DNA from: Ilyobacter polytropus DSM 2926
Lineage (GTDB): Bacteria > Fusobacteriota > Fusobacteriia > Fusobacteriales > Fusobacteriaceae
Reading direction: 5' to 3'
Length of the DNA stretch: 64,000 nucleotides
NCBI RefSeq assembly: GCF_000165505.1
Contig: NC_014632.1
Location: 682,001 to 746,000, forward strand
Below, piece by piece: positions 57,684-64,000 of the stretch; position 1 is the stretch's first letter; each line of letters begins with the position of its first letter. A program made the position numbers and the translations under genes. The notes beneath the pieces were generated by a model. That model saw only the letters and a program-made list of their open reading frames with translations, made no database searches and was not told the DNA's origin.

Positions 57684-58034
57684 TTGGTTAGAAAGTTAAA
57701 GGCTAAAGGGAATAATAGTCAGATGGATATAATGAAGCAGGCACAGGCGATGCAGCAGCAGATGCTTGTAGTACAAGAGGGGTTAAAGGAAAAAGAACTT
57801 GAGACTTCTGTAGGCGGAGGAGCAGTTACTGTAAAAGTAAATGGTCAGAAAGAGGTCCTTGAAATAAAGCTTTCAGATGAAATCTTGAAAGAGGCTGTGG
57901 AGGATAACGACAAAGAGATGCTAGAAGATCTTCTTGTTTCAGCAGTAAAAGAAGCAGTTAGACAGGCTGAAGAGCTTGCTGAAAAAGAGATGGGAAAAGT
58001 AACTGGCGGAATCAACATTCCAGGTCTTGTTTAG
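57684..58034 (+). CDS. ybaB: YbaB/EbfC family nucleoid-associated protein
   Basis: A 116-residue DNA-binding protein. The helical N-terminus (MDIMKQAQAMQQQMLVVQEGLKE) and the conserved VGGGAVTVKVNGQKEVLEIK strand pair match YbaB. Members bind DNA as dimers and are usually cotranscribed with dnaX and recR; here it is alone between its own promoter and terminator. Start TTG 57684, 8 bases after GAGGAGG. Confidence 0.93.
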   Translation: MVRKLKAKGNNSQMDIMKQAQAMQQQMLVVQEGLKEKELETSVGGGAVTVKVNGQKEVLEIKLSDEILKEAVEDNDKEMLEDLLVSAVKEAVRQAEELAEKEMGKVTGGINIPGLV

Positions 58035-58043
58035 GAAAGTTTA

Positions 58044-58070
58044 AAAAGAGGGAATTCCCTCTTTTTTTCA
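58044..58070 (+). terminator. Terminator after ybaB
   Basis: AAAAAGAGGGA-ATT-CCCTCTTTTTTT. Confidence 0.9.
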
Positions 58071-58161
58071 ATAAGAGCTATTTTTAATTAGAGATTGTTA
58101 TTTGGGCACTGTGTCAGTGTTCTTTTTTTGGCAAACTTGAGGTATATATAGATAAGAGTAA

Positions 58162-58190
58162 TTGAAGAGTTTCGGAGGATATGTTATACT
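58162..58190 (+). promoter_or_regulatory. Promoter upstream of the DUF374 gene
   Basis: TTGAAG (58162-58167), a 17-base spacer, TATACT (58185-58190), 27 bases before the start. Confidence 0.7.
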
Positions 58191-58217
58191 TTTTAAAAAA
58201 CTCAGGAGAAAACCTAT

Positions 58218-58868
58218 ATGGATAAAAAAAAGAGAAAATATAGAATATACGGAAATATGCTGTATTTTCTATTGAAATTTATACTGAAAACCTTGAAATT
58301 AGAAGTGAAAAGAAGTGAAAAAATAGACCTTAATAGCAACTACGTCTATGGTTTCTGGCATAATAAACTTATAATAACTTCTGTTTGTCTGGATTATTAT
58401 AAAAAAAAGGCAGGGCTTGCAAGTCCCTCTAATGACGGAGAACTTATAGCAGTTACCCTTGAAAAATTTGGATTTCAGGTAATAAGAGGGTCATCGGACA
58501 AAGAAGCAGTGAGGAGTCTTATCAAGCTGGCCAAACTTGTGAAAAACGGATATAGTGCAGGAACCCCTGTAGATGGACCAAAGGGACCTATCTATAAGGT
58601 GAAACCCGGGATGCTTTTCTTGGCACAGAAATCAGGAAAAAAAATGATTCCAGTGGGTGGAGCTTTTTCAAACTGCTGGACCTTTGAAAAGGCCTGGGAC
58701 AAATTTCAGTTTCCAAAACCCTTTTCTAAGATGGTGTGTATAGAGGGTGATCCCATAGAGATACCCAAAGGAGCGGATTTAGATAAGTATGCTCTTTTTT
58801 TAGAAAAAGAACTAAACAGACTAGACAAAGAAGCTGAGGAATATTTGAAAAAAGACAAATCTAAATAA
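58218..58868 (+). CDS. DUF374 family lysophospholipid acyltransferase-like protein
   Basis: A 216-residue protein with an N-terminal hydrophobic stretch. It shows the DUF374 form of the LPLAT motifs: FWHNKLII (in place of HxxxxD), SNDGELIA, VIRGSSDKEA and PVDGPKGPIYKV. In Gram-negative bacteria such proteins are thought to acylate lipid A or phospholipid at the membrane. It may be cotranscribed with metG, 60 bases downstream. Confidence 0.87.
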   Translation: MDKKKRKYRIYGNMLYFLLKFILKTLKLEVKRSEKIDLNSNYVYGFWHNKLIITSVCLDYYKKKAGLASPSNDGELIAVTLEKFGFQVIRGSSDKEAVRSLIKLAKLVKNGYSAGTPVDGPKGPIYKVKPGMLFLAQKSGKKMIPVGGAFSNCWTFEKAWDKFQFPKPFSKMVCIEGDPIEIPKGADLDKYALFLEKELNRLDKEAEEYLKKDKSK

Positions 58869-58928
58869 AAATTAAATGAGATAAATAGTGAAAAATCAAA
58901 AGCCTAATTTAGGAAAGGGGAAAATTTT

Positions 58929-60842
58929 GTGAGTAAGAATTTTTATGTAACTACACCAATATACTATGTAAATGGGGATCCTCATGTGGGAAGTGCCTAT
59001 ACAACAATTGCTGCTGATGTCATTGCAAGATACAAAAAGACAATGGGATATGATGTGTTTTTCCTTACTGGAACAGATGAACACGGTCAAAAAGTTGAAG
59101 AGACTGCAAGGGAAAAAGGATTTACACCACAGGAATGGACAGATAAGATGGCCCCTAGATTTGAAGATATGTGGAACCTTTTAAATGTTTCCCATGATGA
59201 TTTCATAAGAACCACCCAGATAAGACATAAAAAAGCAGTTACAAAAATTTTGAAAAAAGTATATGAAAAAGGTGATATCTACAAAGGTGAATACGAGGGG
59301 AAATACTGTGTCTCTTGTGAGACCTATGTACCTGAAAATCAGATAGTGGGAGAAAACGGATGTCCAGACTGTGGAAAAGATCTAAGAGTTGTAAAAGAGG
59401 AATCTTATTTCTTTAAAATGTCGAAATATCAGGACGCCCTTTTAGAGCATATAGAGAAACATCCTGATTTCATACTGCCTCACTCTAGAAAAAATGAAGT
59501 TATCTCCTTTGTGAAACAAGGACTTCAAGATTTATCTATTTCTAGAAACACTTTCGAGTGGGGAATACCAATTGAATTTGCTCCAGGACATATCACCTAT
59601 GTATGGTTTGATGCCCTTACAAATTATCTTACTGCAGTTGGGTATGAAAACAATCTTGATATGTTCCAAAAATTCTGGAATGACGGAGAAGTAGTGCATT
59701 TATTAGGAAAAGATATTCTTAGATTTCATGCAATAATATGGCCTTGTATGCTCTTAGCAGCAGAGGAAAAACTCCCGGATAAAATTGTAGCCCATGGATG
59801 GTGGACTGTAGAGGGAGAAAAAATGTCAAAATCAAAGGGTAATGTAATAGATCCTCAGGCAGAAACTGAGAGATATGGCAGAGATCCATTTAGATATTTC
59901 CTTATGAGAGAGGTTCATTTTGGAAATGACGGAGATTATTCTACGACATCTATGGTAAACAGAATAAATGCCGACCTTGCCAACGACTTAGGAAATCTTT
60001 TAAACAGAACTTTAGGAATGTATAAAAAATATTTTAATTCCACAGTTGTAAAGGGAACTGGACATCAGATATATGACGATCAGATAAAGGAACTATGGAA
60101 AGAAACTCTAGAATCAGTTGAAAAATCTATGAGTAAATTGGAGTTTTCAAAGGCACTGGAAGCTATCTGGAAATTTATATCTAGAATGAATAAATATATA
60201 GATGAGACGATGCCTTGGGCACTTGCCAAAGATGAAGATAAAAAACCAAGACTTGCAGTGGTTATGAATAACCTTGTAGAGGCACTGTATAAAGTAGCAG
60301 TGTTGGTATATCCTTATATGCCAGAGTCTGCACAGAAAATATGGGAGCAGCTAGGTTTTTCTGAGGATATAAAAGATGCTAAGTTATCTGTGGTATCTCC
60401 TTGGGAAGTAATAAAAGAAGGACATAACCTTGGAGAAGCAAAACCTATTTTCCCAAGAATAGAGGTTCAGAAAGAGGAGCCTAAATTAAAAGTAGAGGAA
60501 AATCTTAAAATTGAAAATCCCATCTCCATAGATGATTTTAACAGTGTAGAGATAAAAGTTGTTGAGATATTAGAGGTTTCCACAATAGAGGGAGCAGATA
60601 AACTTTTAAAATTTAAAGTCAGCACAGGAAAGGGAATCAGACAGATAGTTTCAGGTATTGCAAAATACTATAAGAATCATCAGGAGCTCGTGGGTAAAAA
60701 AGTTCTGGCTGTCTTAAACTTAAATCCTGTAAAACTAAGAGGAGAACTTTCTCAAGGAATGCTTCTAACTACTGAAGAGAAAAAAAGAGTAAAACTCGTA
60801 GAGATAGATAGTGCAGTAAAAACAGGGTCGAAGGTAAAATAA
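58929..60842 (+). CDS. metG: Methionine--tRNA ligase
   Basis: A 637-residue class I synthetase. HIGH-like TPIYYVNGDPHVGSAYT, zinc knuckle CVSCETYVPENQ with CPDCGKDL, and KMSKSKGNVIDP; C-terminal tRNA-binding (EMAP/Trbp111) domain from about residue 535 (VEIKVVEILEVSTIEGADKLLKF). Start GTG 58929 after AAAGGGGAAAA; no ATG is better. Confidence 0.96.
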   Translation: MSKNFYVTTPIYYVNGDPHVGSAYTTIAADVIARYKKTMGYDVFFLTGTDEHGQKVEETAREKGFTPQEWTDKMAPRFEDMWNLLNVSHDDFIRTTQIRHKKAVTKILKKVYEKGDIYKGEYEGKYCVSCETYVPENQIVGENGCPDCGKDLRVVKEESYFFKMSKYQDALLEHIEKHPDFILPHSRKNEVISFVKQGLQDLSISRNTFEWGIPIEFAPGHITYVWFDALTNYLTAVGYENNLDMFQKFWNDGEVVHLLGKDILRFHAIIWPCMLLAAEEKLPDKIVAHGWWTVEGEKMSKSKGNVIDPQAETERYGRDPFRYFLMREVHFGNDGDYSTTSMVNRINADLANDLGNLLNRTLGMYKKYFNSTVVKGTGHQIYDDQIKELWKETLESVEKSMSKLEFSKALEAIWKFISRMNKYIDETMPWALAKDEDKKPRLAVVMNNLVEALYKVAVLVYPYMPESAQKIWEQLGFSEDIKDAKLSVVSPWEVIKEGHNLGEAKPIFPRIEVQKEEPKLKVEENLKIENPISIDDFNSVEIKVVEILEVSTIEGADKLLKFKVSTGKGIRQIVSGIAKYYKNHQELVGKKVLAVLNLNPVKLRGELSQGMLLTTEEKKRVKLVEIDSAVKTGSKVK

Positions 60843-60908
60843 TTTAAAATAAATCAGTGAGATATAAAACCTGATATTTTTCAGATTTGATTTTAGGAGG
60901 TTATTTTT

Positions 60909-61790
60909 ATGACAAAAGTAACAAAGGCAGTAATTCCTGCGGCAGGTTTAGGGACAAGACTTCTTCCGGCTACAAAAGCACAGCCTAAGGAGATGCTTAC
61001 AATAGTAGATAAACCATCTCTTCAGTATATCGTAGAGGAACTTGTAGAGTCTGGTATAAAGGATATAATAATAGTTACAGGACGTAACAAAGATTGTATA
61101 GAGGATCATTTTGATTATTCTTATGAGCTAGAGGATACTCTTTTAAAGCAGGAAAAACATGCTCTGCTGGCTAAAGTTGCAGAGCTTTCCAGTATGGTTA
61201 ATATTTTTTATGTGAGACAGACTCACCCTTTAGGACTAGGGCATGCAGTTCTGAAAGCTAAGCCATTTATAGGAGATGAACCTTTTGTAATAGCCTTAGG
61301 AGACGATATAATGTATAACCCTGATAAACCTGTAAGCAAACAGATGATGGAAAAATATGAAAAGTATGGAAGTAGTATTATAGGGGTTCAAGAAGTTGCG
61401 AAGAAGAATGTTTCTAAGTATGGTATAGTAGATCCTGGGAAAAAATTAGACGACAAGACTGTTGAAGTAGAAGATTTTGTGGAAAAACCATTTGTAGAAG
61501 ATGCTCCATCGAGGTTTGCTTGTCTAGGAAGATATCTCTTAGATGGTAAAATCTTTGATCATTTAGAAGGTGCAAAACCTGGAAAAGGCGGAGAGATACA
61601 GCTGACAGATGCAATTCTCAAGCTTAGGAAATCCGGTGAAAAAGTGGCGGCCTATAACTTTGACGGAAAGCGTTATGATATAGGGGATAAATTGGGTCTT
61701 TTAAAAGCCAATATTGAATATGGGCTGAAACATGACGAAACAAAAGAAGGGCTATTAGAATACTTAAAAAATGATTTGAAACTAGTTTAA
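60909..61790 (+). CDS. galU: UTP--glucose-1-phosphate uridylyltransferase
   Basis: GalU makes UDP-glucose for glycans and lipopolysaccharide. The 293 residues start AVIPAAGLGTRLLPATKAQPKEML, the nucleotide loop, and contain DKPSLQYIVEE, QTHPLGLGHAVLKAK, LGDDIMYN, VEKP and GGEIQLTDAI. TTAGGAGG precedes ATG 60909. It ends at a terminator shared with a facing gene. Confidence 0.96.
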   Translation: MTKVTKAVIPAAGLGTRLLPATKAQPKEMLTIVDKPSLQYIVEELVESGIKDIIIVTGRNKDCIEDHFDYSYELEDTLLKQEKHALLAKVAELSSMVNIFYVRQTHPLGLGHAVLKAKPFIGDEPFVIALGDDIMYNPDKPVSKQMMEKYEKYGSSIIGVQEVAKKNVSKYGIVDPGKKLDDKTVEVEDFVEKPFVEDAPSRFACLGRYLLDGKIFDHLEGAKPGKGGEIQLTDAILKLRKSGEKVAAYNFDGKRYDIGDKLGLLKANIEYGLKHDETKEGLLEYLKNDLKLV

Positions 61791-61796
61791 CAAAAT

Positions 61797-61838
61797 AAAG
61801 TCTGACCTTAATGGATTTGCATTAGGGTCAGACTTTTC
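61797..61838. terminator. Bidirectional terminator between galU and the deacetylase
   Basis: AAGTCTGACC with inner TTAAT pairs with ATTA and GGTCAGACTT, T tail on both strands. Confidence 0.9.
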
Positions 61839-61856
61839 TGTTAATTTATAAAGAAA

Positions 61857-62591
61857 TTAAAGATCACCAAAGTTGATCATTTGGATGTTTTTATCGGCTA
61901 TCAGTTCTTTTGTCTTTTGGGATGTGAGAATATCTAGCTCTATCATTCTCGGCTCTACATAGTTGCTGAAGTTTTTTAAATGGAGATCTATAAAAGCCGG
62001 ATGGGTGCAAATTTCTAAGCTTGAAATATCGGGCTGCGAGACAATATCTTTAAATTTTTCAAATGTAGCTTTTTCGTCATAAAACTCCCATTCAAAATTT
62101 TCAGTTGTTTTTATATTATTGTCAAATTCATCCCAGTTTTTTTGTTCAGGAACAGTCCTCATGGCCAAGTCATACTCTTTGCAGATCTTACTCATTATTT
62201 TTAAGACCTTTGGGATCTGATGTACATGGTGATGGCTGTCTGCATGGGTTATTTTGTAACCTTTTTTAATTAGAAGATTGAGCTGTGCCCTTAGTTCAGC
62301 CTCTATAGTCTTTTCCGAGCACAGAGCGATTCTGTCAAAATCCCTGTCCATGACACCATCTTTACCTAGTAATTCCGATGAATTGGTTAGAGGGATATAA
62401 CTTGTCAATACGAAATGTATTCCTAGTCCAAGACCTTGATTATCCTTGTATAGATCCAAGGCATGGTCGACATAGGGCATATTCATCATTATGGTGGTAG
62501 AAGTGACCAATCCATTTTTATAAGCCTCTATAATGCCGTAGTTTACACCTTTTGAATAACCGAAATCATCTGCATTTATTATTAATTTCAT
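61857..62591 (-). CDS. ChbG/HpnK (YdjC) family carbohydrate deacetylase
   Basis: A 244-residue metal-dependent deacetylase. INADDFGYSKGVNYGIIEA at the N-terminus has the catalytic aspartates, GLGIHFVLTS and HADSHHHVHQIP the metal histidines. Family members remove acetyl groups from N-acetylated sugars such as chitobiose. Start ATG 62591; it lies 34 bases after the partial P-loop gene and is probably cotranscribed. Confidence 0.92.
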   Translation of the reverse strand: MKLIINADDFGYSKGVNYGIIEAYKNGLVTSTTIMMNMPYVDHALDLYKDNQGLGLGIHFVLTSYIPLTNSSELLGKDGVMDRDFDRIALCSEKTIEAELRAQLNLLIKKGYKITHADSHHHVHQIPKVLKIMSKICKEYDLAMRTVPEQKNWDEFDNNIKTTENFEWEFYDEKATFEKFKDIVSQPDISSLEICTHPAFIDLHLKNFSNYVEPRMIELDILTSQKTKELIADKNIQMINFGDL

Positions 62592-62625
62592 CTGTTTTCT
62601 CCTTTTTTTTACCTGTCATTAAAGG

Positions 62626-64000
62626 TTATTTAATAATTTCAAAAAGTTTGACTGCTAATTTTTTCGGACCTTCTTTTTCCATACCTGTTATACCAAGACA
62701 GGTCTTTACTTCTCCCACTTTGACCCCTCTTTCGAAGAGTATGCTAAAATACTTATTTAAAAGCATATCACAACGGCCTTTTCTCTGTATGGGACCAAAT
62801 GGATTTGCAAAATAAGAGGTTACCATCCCTTTTTCACTGGTAGTTCCCTTAGCCAGTCTCTTTGCTTCTTTAAATACTTTTAGGGCTTCTTTAGAATTTT
62901 TGAAGAACTTTATCTCATCTTCATCTTCGTAGTTGTTTGCGTAGAAAATATAGTCTACAGGATACTCTTTGACTATGTCATTATAAGAGGTTATAGGAAG
63001 AACCACCCTTGAGTTTTCTCTGTCAGGATTCATAAATATACTTCTGTCCATGGACTGGTAGGCATAACCCTGTTCTAAGTCATCCATCCTTATAAAGGCT
63101 CCTATCTCTGTACCAGAGGCCACCACCTGATTTTTAGAGTTCAGCTTTAGAACCCCCATATCGTCAAATATTATTTTCATATCTTTTACATAGTTCTCAC
63201 TGAGGGCTCTTAAAGCCTCTATACTCTCTGATTTTCCTGCACCACTGTCTCCTACGATGACAATATTACTCTCTTTACCTGTTTTTGTAACTACATTTAC
63301 CATGGCTCCGTGTACAGGAAGGTTTCCTTGCTCCATCATATATACGTTGTGAAGGGTCAGGATCATAGTTTTCATATATCCGAAATAATCAATATCTTCG
63401 TGATAATTGGCGTATCCCAAAATTATACTGTTCTCTTTATCCTTGTAAAAACAAGTTGTTTTTTCGTTATTAAAATCCTTCATTCCATAGACATATATAA
63501 TGTCGGGTTTTTTATTTCTGTACTCATCCTCTTTGGCCAACTCAAAAAGGTTGCATAAAGTTACTCCGTGGCACATGAAATCCTTGTGGAAATATATATA
63601 GGCTAGAAGGTTTCCTACCTTTGCAGGATAGCAGAACCAGTGGTGTTCATTTACAGAAGCTTCTGATAAAGGGGATGTGAAAACCTCTTTAGCTATTCCC
63701 TCTCTTTTGTTCTTCTTTGGATATATGATAAAAGGAGGCTCTAGGATTATAGTCTCGATAAAAGGGACTCTTTCAAGGAATGAATATTCGTGTGGGCATG
63801 GCCATTTTACCTCATTTACAATAAGCCCAGCATTGGCACCGGCAGGAAGCTGACGATAAACCCTGTGCTGATATCCGATGACAGTTTCCTCTATACGCCT
63901 GTATACTCCTAAGATCATGTTGCTGAAGTTATTGTTGGCCTCTATAAAGCCAACATTCTGAAGGCCTTCTCCCTGTCTTCTGTTTGATACTACAGAGTAT
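62626..64000 (-). CDS. HprK/PEPCK-like P-loop protein, 5' end cut by the window
   Basis: At least 458 residues; the frame remains open to the window end, so the start is missing and an internal ATG at 63918 is unlikely to be the true start. A Walker A loop VGDSGAGKSESIEAL lies near the middle of the visible part, and FDDMGVLKLN could be Walker B. The loop and the surrounding pattern resemble HPr kinase and phosphoenolpyruvate carboxykinase, but the size fits neither. Upstream text is rich in aromatic residues (HHWFCYPAKVGNLLAYIYF). Function unknown. Confidence 0.7.
   Translation of the reverse strand, partial: YSVVSNRRQGEGLQNVGFIEANNNFSNMILGVYRRIEETVIGYQHRVYRQLPAGANAGLIVNEVKWPCPHEYSFLERVPFIETIILEPPFIIYPKKNKREGIAKEVFTSPLSEASVNEHHWFCYPAKVGNLLAYIYFHKDFMCHGVTLCNLFELAKEDEYRNKKPDIIYVYGMKDFNNEKTTCFYKDKENSIILGYANYHEDIDYFGYMKTMILTLHNVYMMEQGNLPVHGAMVNVVTKTGKESNIVIVGDSGAGKSESIEALRALSENYVKDMKIIFDDMGVLKLNSKNQVVASGTEIGAFIRMDDLEQGYAYQSMDRSIFMNPDRENSRVVLPITSYNDIVKEYPVDYIFYANNYEDEDEIKFFKNSKEALKVFKEAKRLAKGTTSEKGMVTSYFANPFGPIQRKGRCDMLLNKYFSILFERGVKVGEVKTCLGITGMEKEGPKKLAVKLFEIIK

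Overview
The window is an AT-rich, densely coded stretch from an anaerobic diderm bacterium that looks like a member of the Fusobacteriota (Ilyobacter, Propionigenium or Fusobacterium relatives). It combines outer-membrane genes (TamB, BamA, Skp-like chaperone, LpxD) with anaerobic metabolism (two [FeFe] hydrogenases, a selenocysteine formate dehydrogenase, iron-dependent alcohol dehydrogenase). I name no species. No rRNA, tRNA, CRISPR, phage or transposase gene was found.

Layout. 1-3.3 kb: potassium channel regulator, then mnmG and rsmG. 3.3-11.4 kb: outer-membrane operon tamB-bamA-skp-lpxD. 11.5-18.8 kb: nitroreductase, zinc-ribbon methyltransferase, Bax-like glucosaminidase, M3 peptidase, lspA, ygjP, a DUF2344 protein, serS and a small membrane protein. 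18.8-22.7 kb: class II aldolase, a 55-residue minus-strand gene, pyrG with an attenuator-like leader, a DUF1361 protein. 22.9-28.5 kb: EFR1 flavodoxin/ferredoxin and a multi-subunit electron-bifurcating-type [FeFe] hydrogenase operon. 28.6-35.3 kb: two-component system, an unknown UDG-like protein, exported PepF, AraC regulator. 35.5-41.5 kb: selenocysteine formate dehydrogenase, second [FeFe] hydrogenase, mobA, fdhD and a 58-residue ORF. 41.6-48.2 kb: sppA and three sulfur amino acid genes between two copies of a non-coding repeat. 48.2-55.6 kb: a Crp/Fnr regulator facing a minus-strand operon for a polyferredoxin, a reductive-dehalogenase-like cobalamin/FeS protein, a fused NuoF/GltD-type flavoprotein and a nitroreductase, then an iron alcohol dehydrogenase with an in-frame UGA. 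55.8-64 kb: msrA, marR, nitroreductase, ybaB, DUF374 acyltransferase, metG, galU, a ChbG deacetylase and a P-loop protein cut by the window end.

How it works together. The two hydrogenase loci dispose of reducing power: one takes electrons from NADH plus ferredoxin, the other pairs directly with formate oxidation. The formate dehydrogenase proves that this organism reads UGA as selenocysteine; two further redox genes (24414-24833 and 54044-55216) carry one in-frame UGA with homology on both sides. The most unusual locus is 48.2-53.8 kb. Its layout (Crp/Fnr regulator, NapH/RdhC-like membrane ferredoxin, RdhA-like enzyme without Tat signal, flavoprotein electron donor) suggests an NAD(P)H-driven cytoplasmic reductive dehalogenase or a related cobalamin reductase. 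A palindrome TGTTA-N6-TAACA lies in front of both this operon and the bifurcating hydrogenase operon, suggesting shared redox control by Rex or a Crp/Fnr protein.
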